NCBI RefSeq assembly: GCF_009996845.1
Contig: NZ_JAACYS010000016.1
Span: forward strand, 1-50,093
Direction of reading: 5' to 3'
DNA length: 50,093 nucleotides
Source of the DNA: Pallidibacillus pasinlerensis
GTDB lineage: Bacteria > Bacillota > Bacilli > Bacillales > Caldibacillaceae
A program made the translations under genes and the position numbers. Positions 1 through 8,075 of this stretch are shown in pieces (position 1 is the first letter of the stretch; the number at the start of each line of letters is the position of its first letter). Below the pieces are notes generated by a model that did not search any database, was not told the DNA's origin, and worked only from the letters and a program-made list of their open reading frames with translations.

Positions 1-16
1 AAAAATTAACAAACGT

Positions 17-45
17 TTGCGCCCATAAAAACATTATGTTATAAT
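17..45 (+). promoter_or_regulatory. Sigma-A-type promoter of the rpsF operon
   Basis: TTGCGC at 17-22 and TATAAT at 40-45 are separated by 17 nt, the canonical vegetative spacing. It lies about 80 nt before rpsF and should drive rpsF-ssb-rpsR, which ends at the terminator near 1266-1303. Confidence 0.75.
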
Positions 46-70
46 TCTATATCGTGAGTAATATATTTAT

Positions 71-103
71 TGCTCCTTGCTCTTTTTTTAAAGAGCCGCT
101 AAG
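71..103 (+). promoter_or_regulatory. S6:S18-type autoregulatory leader hairpin
   Basis: GCTCTTT (79-85) pairs with AAAGAGC (90-96), an outer CTT (76-78) pairs with AAG (101-103), and CCG (96-98) sits at the internal loop between the helices. This matches the known rpsF leader motif in which the S6:S18 complex binds a CCG-containing bulge of its own mRNA. Position just upstream of the rpsF ribosome site supports translational feedback on the operon. The structure was drawn by eye. Confidence 0.6.
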
Positions 104-123
104 TCCAAAAGGAGGTGAATGTG

Positions 124-411
124 ATGAAAAAGTACGAAGCTATGTACATCATCCGTCCAAATATTGATGACGAATCTAGAAAAGCTCTAGTAGAACGTTT
201 CAACACAATCTTAACTGATAATGGTGCTGAAATCACTGAATCAAAGGATTGGGGTAAACGTCGTTTAGCTTATGAAATCGAAGACTATCGTGAAGGTTAT
301 TACCAAATCGTTAACTTCGTAGCTGAACCTGCAGCAGTTCAAGAATTTGATCGTTTAGTAAAAATTAACGAAGATATTATTCGTCATATCATTGTTAAAG
401 AAGAAGCATAA
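124..411 (+). CDS. rpsF: 30S ribosomal protein S6
   Basis: Small-subunit protein that binds 16S rRNA together with S18. The product is 95 residues, the usual length, beginning [12 protein letters not shown] and containing the RRLAYEI segment typical of S6. The ATG at 124 is chosen because GGAGGTG at 111-117 is correctly spaced; the frame is open to a GTG at 115, but that codon lies inside the ribosome site. First gene of the rpsF-ssb-rpsR operon, preceded by a promoter and a putative S6:S18 leader. Confidence 0.97.
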   Translation: MKKYEAMYIIRPNIDDESRKALVERFNTILTDNGAEITESKDWGKRRLAYEIEDYREGYYQIVNFVAEPAAVQEFDRLVKINEDIIRHIIVKEEA

Positions 412-440
412 TTTAAATAAATTGCAATAAATATTAGGAA

Positions 441-456
441 TGTTTCACGTGAAACG
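441..456. promoter_or_regulatory. parS site (Spo0J/ParB binding)
   Basis: TGTTTCACGTGAAACG matches the Bacillales parS consensus TGTTTCACGTGAAACA at 15 of 16 positions. It is the centre of a 24-bp palindrome (437-460) with only one mismatched pair. It lies between rpsF and ssb. ParB loading at such origin-proximal sites organises chromosome segregation and recruits SMC. Confidence 0.88.
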
Positions 457-483
457 TTCCCTTGAAAATAAGGAGTGATTCTG

Positions 484-969
484 ATGATTAACCGAGTAGT
501 TCTTGTTGGACGCTTAACAAAAGACCCAGAACTTCGCTATACACCAAATGGTGTACCTGTTGCTACTTTTACACTTGCAGTAAATCGTCCTTTTTCGAAT
601 CAACAAGGTGAAAGAGAAGCGGATTTCATTCTTTGTGTTGTTTGGAGAAAACAGGCTGAAAATGTGGCCAACTTCTTGAAAAAAGGTAGTTTGGCAGGCG
701 TTGACGGTCGTATTCAAACGAGAAGTTATGATAACCAGGAAGGTCGTAGAGTGTATGTAACAGAGGTTGTGGCAGAAAGTGTTCAATTCCTAGAACCAAG
801 AGGTGCGTCAAATCGTCAGAATCCTCCATCAGCAGGTTACCCTGATTTTGATGCGAGACCATTTGGATCTGATAATCAGAATCAAAATCAAGGTCCATCA
901 AGAAATGAGGATTCAATCTTCAACAGCGGGCAACCGATTGATATTTCTGATGATGATTTACCATTTTAA
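484..969 (+). CDS. ssb: Single-stranded DNA-binding protein
   Basis: Coats single-stranded DNA in replication and repair and recruits partner proteins through its C-terminal tip. Residues 1-105 form an OB fold ([20 protein letters not shown] start). An Asn/Gln/Pro-rich linker follows, and the protein ends in the acidic tip DDDLPF, the SSB interaction signature. ATG at 484 is favoured by AAGGAG at 470-475; the upstream in-frame GTG at 475 overlaps this site. The product is 161 residues. A parS site lies immediately upstream. It sits between rpsF and rpsR, as in most Bacillota, where the operon is SOS-inducible in some species; I see no clear LexA box here. Confidence 0.97.
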   Translation: MINRVVLVGRLTKDPELRYTPNGVPVATFTLAVNRPFSNQQGEREADFILCVVWRKQAENVANFLKKGSLAGVDGRIQTRSYDNQEGRRVYVTEVVAESVQFLEPRGASNRQNPPSAGYPDFDARPFGSDNQNQNQGPSRNEDSIFNSGQPIDISDDDLPF

Positions 970-1022
970 ATAAAAATGAACGAATGATACGGATATAACA
1001 ATAGGAAAGGAGTGTATATATA

Positions 1023-1259
1023 ATGGCAGGACGTAGAGGTCGTGGAAGAAGAAAAAAGGTGTGCTATTTCACAGCAAATAACATCACTCACATCGACTAC
1101 AAAGATGTTGATCTTCTTAAAAAGTTTATTTCTGAACGTGGAAAAATTTTACCTCGTCGTGTAACTGGTACAAGTGCTAAATATCAACGTATGTTGACAA
1201 GAGCAATCAAACGTGCACGTCAAGTAGCATTACTTCCATATGTTGCAGAAGATAAATAA
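1023..1259 (+). CDS. rpsR: 30S ribosomal protein S18
   Basis: Platform protein of the small subunit that binds as a heterodimer with S6. It has 78 residues, normal length, with a basic N-terminus ([11 protein letters not shown]) and the conserved [15 protein letters not shown] segment. The start is supported by AAAGGAG about 10 nt upstream. It has the zinc-ligand-poor form, with a single Cys. Last gene of the operon, followed directly by a strong terminator. Confidence 0.97.
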   Translation: MAGRRGRGRRKKVCYFTANNITHIDYKDVDLLKKFISERGKILPRRVTGTSAKYQRMLTRAIKRARQVALLPYVAEDK

Positions 1260-1265
1260 TGATGT

Positions 1266-1303
1266 AAAAAGCACAAGGATTATAATTCCTTCGTGCTTTT
1301 TTT
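1266..1303 (+). terminator. Rho-independent terminator after rpsR
   Basis: AAAGCACAAGGA pairs with TCCTTCGTGCTTT (one bulge) and is followed by a T-run. It ends the rpsF operon. Confidence 0.85.
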
Positions 1304-1657
1304 ATTTAAATCATCTTTTAAAGTAAATGAAATTATTAAAACTTTTACCTACATATTAAAGGTTTGAGGATTAATTGAAGTTTCATCCATGGCTTTAAGG
1401 GGACCACTTCTTTTGTAGAGGCTTCATTTACTTATATCTTTGAAAAAATTTTATATAAATTAGTAAATACATTATAAATTATTGATATTGTTTACTATCT
1501 TAGCTTTTTTCCATTGATAAAGTTATTTTAACTGCTATATTTTAAATTAACATAACCAAAGTTGAAGCATATTACAATAATCGTTAAAATATATTTATGT
1601 CTTATTATTATGTAGTCAATACTACTAGAAAAACTAATAAGTTGTAGAGGTGTTCAT
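1304..1657. other. Non-coding interval with a wide inverted repeat
   Basis: No convincing gene. AAGTAAATGAA at 1321-1331 is the exact reverse complement of TTCATTTACTT at 1423-1433, enclosing about 90 nt that contain a small GC-richer patch. The rest is AT-rich and probably holds the promoter of the yybS-gdpP-rplI operon, which I cannot place. Confidence 0.4.
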
Positions 1658-2602
1658 GTGCAAACAAATAAATTAACGGAAGGTGCAATTTTACTAGCTG
1701 TATACGGTGTTTTATTATTTATATTTCTTTATCTTCCGTTTCTCTGGCTGATTGTTGCATTCGTATTAGCATTACCTTTTACGTATTTTACAGCGAAGTA
1801 TGATTTGAAGCATGGTTTATTCTTTTTTGTAGGCTCCTTAATATTAACATTGATTATCGGTAATATTGTTGATATTGTTGCACTTCCTGTCACAATATTA
1901 TATGGAATGGTCGGTATAGTATTTGGCTGGTGTTTACTTGGAAGAAAGGATCGTTTCATTACGTTTTCCGCAACAACATTAACTTTTTTAGCTTGTACAG
2001 TTTTACTTTATATTGGCGCAATATTGTTATTTGATATGAACTTTATCCAAGAAACAATAGAAATGTCAGAAAATGCTTTCCAACAATATATATCGGTTTT
2101 GGAAAGTACCGGACAGGATGTTTCGTTAATTAAAGAGACATTACCTTTAATTAAACAACAATTGATTACTTTAATCCCTTCTATGTTTATTTTGGCTTCT
2201 GGAGTAATTGTGCTTTTTATTCAAACAATATCGTATCCTATACTGAAAAGATTTGGTTTCTCTGTTCCGGAAGCAAGCCAATTTAGAAATCTTACATTAC
2301 CAAGAAGTTTAATATGGTATTATTTAATAACTGTATTAATCTCACTATTTGTTAAAGCTGATGAAGGTACATTTTTATTTAATGCCATTGCAAATATTTT
2401 ATTTGTTTTACAATTTTTATTTGTAATCCAAGGTATTTCATTTTTATTTTTCCTATCCTATGAAAAAGGGGTTAAAAAGGTTTGGCCAATTATTGGGACG
2501 ATCCTCGTTATTATTAGTCCTTTATTTAACACGTTGGCACGAATCATAGGCATTGTTGATATAGGCTTTGGTTTACGCCAATGGATAAGAAAGAAAAGCT
2601 AA
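1658..2602 (+). CDS. yybS: DUF2232 membrane protein YybS
   Basis: Polytopic membrane protein of unknown biochemical function. The 314 residues carry about eight hydrophobic segments, with helices near residues 12-30, 32-46, 52-72, 74-92, 100-122, 170-190, 215-230 and 240-265, and a final one around 280-300. Length and position directly upstream of gdpP match the YybS family (DUF2232), conserved next to gdpP and rplI in Bacillales. The GTG at 1658 follows GTAGAGGTG at close spacing. The assignment rests on synteny and topology. Confidence 0.85.
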   Translation: MQTNKLTEGAILLAVYGVLLFIFLYLPFLWLIVAFVLALPFTYFTAKYDLKHGLFFFVGSLILTLIIGNIVDIVALPVTILYGMVGIVFGWCLLGRKDRFITFSATTLTFLACTVLLYIGAILLFDMNFIQETIEMSENAFQQYISVLESTGQDVSLIKETLPLIKQQLITLIPSMFILASGVIVLFIQTISYPILKRFGFSVPEASQFRNLTLPRSLIWYYLITVLISLFVKADEGTFLFNAIANILFVLQFLFVIQGISFLFFLSYEKGVKKVWPIIGTILVIISPLFNTLARIIGIVDIGFGLRQWIRKKS

Positions 2603-2671
2603 AACATAAGTAAAAGTGAATGTAAAACCTTGTGTGAAAAGCTTTTCTACTTTATTTAGGAGTTGGAATAT

Positions 2672-4642
2672 ATGCCAATCTTTTTAAGAAAGAAAAGGAT
2701 AAAAAGGATATTAATAACTTTCTTAAGTTTAATGATGATACTAAGTATCATTTGCATCTTTTATAATTGGTGGTTAGCCATCATTAATATCATTGTAACG
2801 ATTAGTTTTTATTATTTATTAATTAAAGCCGATAAAATTTTTCAAGTAGAAGCCGAAAAATACATATCATCATTATCCTATCGGGTGAAAAAAGTAGGCG
2901 ATGAAGCACTGTTAGAGATGCCCATTGGTATACTTTTAATTAATGATGACTATACAATTGAGTGGGCCAATCCATATATGGCTTCTTGTTTAAAGGAAAA
3001 TTCACTTATCGGTCGCTCACTATATGATGTGGCGGACATGCTTATTCCGATAATTAAACAAGAAATCGAAAGTGAAAAGGTATCAATTTACGATCATCAA
3101 TACCGTATGGTTTATAAAAAAGAAGAAAAGTTACTATACTTTTTCGATATTACAGAACAAGCGATTATTGAGAAAAAATATGAAAATGAAAAACCAGTAA
3201 TTGCTATTGTTTATTTAGATAATTATGATGAAATTACTCAAGCGATGGATGACCGTGAAAGAGGAACTTTAAATAGCCGAGTTACTTCCTTGTTAAATGA
3301 ATGGGCTAATCATTTCGGGATTTATTTAAAACGAGTTAGTTCCGATCGTTACACTGCCTTTTTAAATAAAGAAATATTACACGAATTAGAAAAAGATAAG
3401 TTCTCAATCTTAGATGAAGTGAGAGAGTCGATTGTTAAAAACAATATCCCATTAACGTTAAGTATCGGTGTTGGAGTTGGTCTAAATTCGTTACCTGAAA
3501 TAGGTGCTTCTGCCCAGTCGAGTTTAGATTTAGCCTTAGGTCGGGGTGGTGACCAAGTTGCCATTAAATTAATGAACGGCCGGGTAAGATTTTATGGCGG
3601 TAAAACAAATCCGATGGAAAAACGGACGAGGGTTCGAGCACGTGTTATTTCCCATGCTTTAGGTGAATTAATTCAAGAAAGTAGCCGAATCTTTATTATG
3701 GGGCATAAATATCCTGACATGGATGCAATTGGTGCATCTATCGGTGTTTTAAAAATCGCGCAAATTTATAAAAAGGAAACTTATGTTATACTAAATGAAC
3801 AGGAAATAGATTCTGGGGTACAAAAACTTTTACAAGAAATAAAAGCAAAATCAGATATTTATGATCACTTTATTTCGCCTCAAGGAGCGATGGATTTAAA
3901 TATTAATAATGCTTTATTAATTATTGTTGATACTCATAAACCTTCCCTAGTCATTGAAGAACGATTAGTTGACCGGATTGAACGTATCGTTGTTATCGAT
4001 CATCATAGACGAAGTGAAGAATTTGTACGAAATCCATTACTTGTATATATGGAACCATATGCTTCTTCAACGTCTGAATTAGTAACTGAGTTGTTAGAAT
4101 ATCAACCGTTAAGTAAAATTGATATACTGGAAGCAACAGCATTACTTGCAGGAATCATTGTTGATACGAAAAGTTTCACTTTGAGAACAGGTTCTAGAAC
4201 CTTTGATGCTGCGTCCTTCCTACGATCAAAAGGTGCAGATACTGTTTTAGTACAAAAGTTTTTAAGAGAAGATGTCGATACGTATATAAAACGTGCAAAA
4301 CTCATTGAAAAAGTTGAATTCTATAATAATGGCATTGCTATTACAAAGGGAGAACCAGACGAGATTCTTAACCAAGTTTTAATCGCCCAAACGGCCGATA
4401 TTCTCTTAACGATGGAAGATGTAGAAGCAGCTTTCGTTATTTCAAGAAGACCTGATGATTTAATTGGGATTAGTGCAAGATCATTAGGAAATATAAATGT
4501 TCAACTAATTATGGAAGAACTTGAAGGTGGTGGTCACTTAACAAATGCGGCTACACAACTTTACGAGACTTCGATAGAAGAAGTTGAACAAAGACTGAAA
4601 GAAGCCATTGATAAGTATTTAGAAGGAGGCAAAGAAAAATGA
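2672..4642 (+). CDS. gdpP: Cyclic di-AMP phosphodiesterase GdpP
   Basis: Hydrolyses c-di-AMP to pApA and so sets potassium, osmotic and cell-wall homeostasis. It is anchored by two N-terminal helices (about 10-30 and 33-53), followed by a PAS domain (about 85-150), a degenerate GGDEF domain (about 170-300), a DHH domain (about 335-490) and DHHA1 (about 570-650). Metal-binding motifs visible are [18 protein letters not shown] and IDHHRR, and the DHHA1 loop [10 protein letters not shown] is present. The ATG at 2672 has TAGGAG about 8 nt upstream; an in-frame TTG at 2663 overlaps that site. It is 656 residues, normal for the family. The stop overlaps the rplI start (ATGA), so the two are translationally coupled. 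Confidence 0.96.
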   Translation: MPIFLRKKRIKRILITFLSLMMILSIICIFYNWWLAIINIIVTISFYYLLIKADKIFQVEAEKYISSLSYRVKKVGDEALLEMPIGILLINDDYTIEWANPYMASCLKENSLIGRSLYDVADMLIPIIKQEIESEKVSIYDHQYRMVYKKEEKLLYFFDITEQAIIEKKYENEKPVIAIVYLDNYDEITQAMDDRERGTLNSRVTSLLNEWANHFGIYLKRVSSDRYTAFLNKEILHELEKDKFSILDEVRESIVKNNIPLTLSIGVGVGLNSLPEIGASAQSSLDLALGRGGDQVAIKLMNGRVRFYGGKTNPMEKRTRVRARVISHALGELIQESSRIFIMGHKYPDMDAIGASIGVLKIAQIYKKETYVILNEQEIDSGVQKLLQEIKAKSDIYDHFISPQGAMDLNINNALLIIVDTHKPSLVIEERLVDRIERIVVIDHHRRSEEFVRNPLLVYMEPYASSTSELVTELLEYQPLSKIDILEATALLAGIIVDTKSFTLRTGSRTFDAASFLRSKGADTVLVQKFLREDVDTYIKRAKLIEKVEFYNNGIAITKGEPDEILNQVLIAQTADILLTMEDVEAAFVISRRPDDLIGISARSLGNINVQLIMEELEGGGHLTNAATQLYETSIEEVEQRLKEAIDKYLEGGKEK

Positions 4643-5088
4643 AAGTTATTTTCTTAAAGGATGTAAAAGGTAAAGGTAAAAAAGGTGAAGTGAAAAATGT
4701 AGCTGCTGGCTACGCGCAAAACTTTTTAATAAAAAATGGTTATGCTGTTGAAGCAACACCTGCAAACTTGAAAAAGTTAGAAGCACAAAAGAAAAAAGAA
4801 GCACAACAAGCTCAACAAGAATTAGAAGAAGCAAAACAATTAAAAGAAAAATTAGCTAACATTAAAGTTGAAATTACAGCAAAATCTGGTGAAGGTGGTC
4901 GTTTATTCGGCTCCATTACATCTAAACAAATTGCTGATCAGTTACAAAAACAACATAATATCAAAGTTGATAGACGTAAAATTGAAATGGAAGATGCTAT
5001 TCGTTCTCTCGGTGTGACACGTGTAGATATTAAACTTCATTCAGAAGTTATGGCGACACTTGATGTTCATGTTGTAGAAGAAAAATAA
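4639..5088 (+). CDS. rplI: 50S ribosomal protein L9
   Basis: Large-subunit protein with two globular domains joined by a long helix. The N-terminal signature [20 protein letters not shown], the charged connecting helix (about 45-75) and the C-terminal RNA-binding domain are all present. Length is 149 residues, as expected. It overlaps the gdpP stop by 4 nt; the ribosome site AGAAGGAGG lies inside the end of gdpP. Last gene of the yybS-gdpP-rplI unit. Confidence 0.97.
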   Translation: MKVIFLKDVKGKGKKGEVKNVAAGYAQNFLIKNGYAVEATPANLKKLEAQKKKEAQQAQQELEEAKQLKEKLANIKVEITAKSGEGGRLFGSITSKQIADQLQKQHNIKVDRRKIEMEDAIRSLGVTRVDIKLHSEVMATLDVHVVEEK

Positions 5089-5148
5089 GCGAAAATATTT
5101 CCATCGTAAACTATATTTGTTCATGTTAAAATGAAAAAAGAGAAAACG

Positions 5149-5214
5149 AAAGGCTTGCTCGAAGCCACGAAAATCAATGAAGAGGATTTTCTAGCGTTTG
5201 AGTAAGCCTTTTTC
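5149..5214 (+). terminator. Long two-tier terminator after rplI
   Basis: AAAGGCTTGCTCGAA (about 5150-5163) pairs with TTTGAGTAAGCCTTT (about 5196-5210) through two G-U pairs, with an inner GAAAATC/GATTTTC helix, then a T-rich tail. The 66-nt structure is longer than a simple terminator and could be a processed RNA. Confidence 0.7.
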
Positions 5215-5330
5215 TTATGCTGGAAAAGATAGATTGATAGTATAATTAACTTATAAAATAAAAAACAAATAAATTTATATAAAAGTATGTATGTGATGTT
5301 AAAAGTATATTATTGGAGGTTTGGATACGA

Positions 5331-6692
5331 ATGAATGATTTGTTAATAGACCGAACTCCTCCTCAAAATATTGAAGCGGAACAAGCGGTTTTAGGTGCTA
5401 TTTTAATTGAACCGGAAAGTTTAACTGTAGCCTCAGAGTTACTGATTCCTGAAGACTTTTATCGTAGTTCCCACCAAAAAATATTTTCGGCTATTTTAAA
5501 ACTGAGCGATCAAGGTAAAGCCATTGACGTCGTTACAGTTACAGAGGAATTGGCTGCAACAGAGCAGTTGGAAAATATCGGTGGCGTATCCTATCTTATG
5601 GAGTTAGCTAACGCTGTTCCGACGGCTGCCAATGTAGATTACTATGCACGAATCGTTGAAGAAAAATCACTTTTACGCAGATTAATTCGTACAGCTACAG
5701 AAATTGCCCAAGAGGGATATAACCGAGAAGATGAAGTTGAAAGCCTACTTTCTGAAGCTGAAAAAAAGATAATGGAAGTGTCAGGGCGTAAAAGTGCAGG
5801 TTCCTTTATTAGTATTAAAGATGTTTTAGTAGAAGCCTATGATAAGATTGAGACATTGGCAAGTAGTAAAGGGGAAATTACTGGGATTCCAACTGGATTT
5901 ACTGAGTTGGATAAGATGACTGCTGGTTTCCAAAAGAACGATTTAATTATCGTTGCCGCTCGTCCTTCCGTTGGTAAAACAGCCTTCGCCTTAAATATTG
6001 CCCAAAATGTTGCCACAAAAACCGATGAAGTTGTAGCTATATTCTCCCTTGAGATGGGTGCCGAGCAGCTTGTAATGCGGATGCTCAGTTCAGAAGGGAA
6101 TATTAATGCTCAAAATTTACGTACCGGTGATTTATCCGATGAGGACTGGAGAAAGTTAACAATGGCAATGGGTAGTCTATCTAATGCCGAAATTTACATC
6201 GATGATACACCGGGTATTCGGATGGCGGAAATGCGGGCCAAATGTCGCCGGTTAAAACAGGAACGTGGTTTAGGGATGATTCTAATTGACTACTTGCAGT
6301 TAATTCAAGGTGACGGTAGACAAGATAACCGACAACAAGAAGTTTCGGAAATTTCTCGTTCATTAAAAGCATTAGCCCGTGAATTAGAAGTTCCGGTGAT
6401 TGCCTTATCGCAGTTATCACGGAGCGTAGAGCAACGACAAGATAAACGTCCGATGATGTCAGATATTCGTGAATCAGGAAGTATCGAGCAGGATGCAGAT
6501 ATCGTTGCCTTCTTATACCGGGATGACTATTACGATAAAGAAACTGAAAACAAAAATATCATTGAGATCATTATTGCTAAACAACGTAATGGTCCAGTAG
6601 GTACAGTACAACTTGCATTTGCTAAAGAATTTAGTAAGTTCGTTAATTTAGAAAGAAGATTTGATGATGCTGACATTCCACCTGGTGCATAA
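5331..6692 (+). CDS. dnaB: Replicative DNA helicase
   Basis: Hexameric 5'-3' helicase of the replication fork (called DnaC in B. subtilis). Residues about 5-110 form the N-terminal collar domain, and the RecA-like ATPase follows from about 175. Visible motifs include Walker A ARPSVGKTAFALNIA, Walker B LILIDYLQLI-like strand, and the SQLSRSVEQR and DIRESGSIEQDAD motifs. The ATG at 5331 is preceded by GGAGGT at 5315-5320; a TTG further upstream overlaps that site. The product is 453 residues. It has its own terminator at 6698-6731. In B. subtilis purA follows; here there is none. Confidence 0.97.
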   Translation: MNDLLIDRTPPQNIEAEQAVLGAILIEPESLTVASELLIPEDFYRSSHQKIFSAILKLSDQGKAIDVVTVTEELAATEQLENIGGVSYLMELANAVPTAANVDYYARIVEEKSLLRRLIRTATEIAQEGYNREDEVESLLSEAEKKIMEVSGRKSAGSFISIKDVLVEAYDKIETLASSKGEITGIPTGFTELDKMTAGFQKNDLIIVAARPSVGKTAFALNIAQNVATKTDEVVAIFSLEMGAEQLVMRMLSSEGNINAQNLRTGDLSDEDWRKLTMAMGSLSNAEIYIDDTPGIRMAEMRAKCRRLKQERGLGMILIDYLQLIQGDGRQDNRQQEVSEISRSLKALARELEVPVIALSQLSRSVEQRQDKRPMMSDIRESGSIEQDADIVAFLYRDDYYDKETENKNIIEIIIAKQRNGPVGTVQLAFAKEFSKFVNLERRFDDADIPPGA

Positions 6693-6697
6693 TAGTA

Positions 6698-6731
6698 AAA
6701 GCAATCGGTCATGACAGACCATTGCTTTTTA
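6698..6731 (+). terminator. Rho-independent terminator after dnaB
   Basis: AAAGCAAT-CGGTC pairs with AGACC-ATTGCTTT around ATGAC, then a T-run. Confidence 0.85.
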
Positions 6732-7011
6732 TTGTTTTCGGAAGTGAAAATTCTTTTAGTATGAAAATGATTAAATAGAAAACAAATTTAAGACAATATT
6801 TCAATTAACTTCTAGAAATTATACAATTTAATTACATTTTAAAGACGTTTTATCTTCTGCCACTGTAATTATGTTAAAGTATTAATAGATTTGAAATACA
6901 AATCACGGTGAATTTGGAGTATTACTAGTGGAAGAATTACATTTCTATCAATAAAAAAGTTTACAAAACGATTAAAAAACTTTTAATGAAATCTTATAAG
7001 GATCTTAAAAC

Positions 7012-7086
7012 AGGGGTCTGAGTCCAATCTCTGCAACACCTAGCGAAGGAATTACTAGCTGTTTAATGTAGAGGGAGTCAACCCCT
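7012..7086 (+). ncRNA. Candidate structured RNA upstream of walR
   Basis: In the gene-free stretch 6732-7358, nested complementary segments are visible. AGGGGT (7012-7017) plus TGA (7019-7021) pair with TCA-ACCCCT (7078-7086), leaving one bulged C. Inside, CTCTGCA (7029-7035) pairs with TGTAGAG (7067-7073), and CTAG (7040-7043) can pair with CTAG (7055-7058). The island is GC-richer than its flanks. A terminator-like hairpin follows at 7178-7211. I do not recognise a known riboswitch class. Function unknown: it could be an sRNA, a cis leader for walR or a mobile-element scar. Confidence 0.4.
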
Positions 7087-7177
7087 TTAATTATAATTGT
7101 ATTTAATATTGTTAAGTCGTTTATATTTAAAAAACTTAAGATTTATAATAAAGGTATAATGAAATGTACTATAAAAA

Positions 7178-7211
7178 CAAAGGGAACAATTTTGAATTAA
7201 TGTTCCTTTTG
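7178..7211 (+). terminator. Terminator-like hairpin 150 nt before walR
   Basis: AAAGGGAACA (7179-7188) pairs with TGTTCCTTTT (7201-7210), one G-U pair, followed by a short T-run. A TATAAT lies at 7155-7160. It could end a short transcript from the structured region upstream or attenuate transcription into walR. Confidence 0.6.
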
Positions 7212-7358
7212 TGCTCATAGAAAAGGAAATAAAGTGAATTCTAAATATCATCATGTTAAAGTAGTATTAATAAAAGTTTTCAAAAAAACACTAGATATTT
7301 GTCTCCAAGTTTATTATAGAAAATTTAACGTGACTTTGATTGAAAGGAGAGAAATGCA

Positions 7359-8066
7359 TTGAATAAAAAAATATTAGTCGTTGATGATGAAAAACCAATT
7401 GCAGATATTTTAGAGTTTAATTTAAAAAATGATGGATATGAAGTGATTTGTGCTTACGATGGCGATGAAGCTATAAAACTTGTCGAGGAACATAAACCAG
7501 ATCTTATTTTACTGGATATTATGCTTCCGGAAAAAGATGGGATGGAAGTTTGTAAAGAAGTTCGCAAAAAATACGATATGCCGATTATTATGTTAACAGC
7601 AAAGGATTCGGAAATTGATAAAGTACTTGGTTTAGAGCTCGGTGCTGATGACTATGTAACGAAGCCTTTTAGTACACGGGAAATTTTAGCCAGAGTTAAA
7701 GCGAATCTTCGCCGACATCAACAAGTGTCGACTGCAAGCCAAGAAAATGAGTCGAATGAAATTGCAATCGGTTCATTAGTAATTCATCCGGATGCATATG
7801 TTGTTTCAAAACGTGGTGAAACGATTGAACTTACCCATCGAGAGTTTGAACTTTTATATTATTTAGCAAAACATCCTGGACAAGTTATGACACGTGAACA
7901 TTTATTACAAACGGTATGGGGATACGACTATTTTGGAGATGTTCGTACTGTTGATGTAACTGTTCGCCGTTTACGTGAAAAAATTGAGGATAATCCTAGC
8001 CATCCTGGTTGGTTAGTAACTCGTCGTGGTGTAGGCTATTATTTACAAAATCCTGAGCAGGAGTAA
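7359..8066 (+). CDS. walR: Response regulator WalR (YycF)
   Basis: OmpR-family regulator, usually essential, that controls autolysins and cell-wall metabolism after phosphorylation by WalK. Receiver domain at residues 1-120 with the acidic pocket DDEK (9-12), phospho-acceptor D53 ([11 protein letters not shown]) and the conserved KPFS lysine. Winged-helix DNA-binding domain at about 135-230. It starts with TTG at 7359, supported by AAAGGAGAG at 7343; the ATG five bases earlier is in another frame and stops at once. At 235 residues it is full length. First gene of the walRKHIJ set, 9 nt before walK. Confidence 0.97.
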   Translation: MNKKILVVDDEKPIADILEFNLKNDGYEVICAYDGDEAIKLVEEHKPDLILLDIMLPEKDGMEVCKEVRKKYDMPIIMLTAKDSEIDKVLGLELGADDYVTKPFSTREILARVKANLRRHQQVSTASQENESNEIAIGSLVIHPDAYVVSKRGETIELTHREFELLYYLAKHPGQVMTREHLLQTVWGYDYFGDVRTVDVTVRRLREKIEDNPSHPGWLVTRRGVGYYLQNPEQE

Positions 8067-8075
8067 TAGAAACGA

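Noticed and set aside
437-460. Terminator between rpsF and ssb
   Set aside because: The palindrome has a CACGTG core and no T-run; it fits parS far better.
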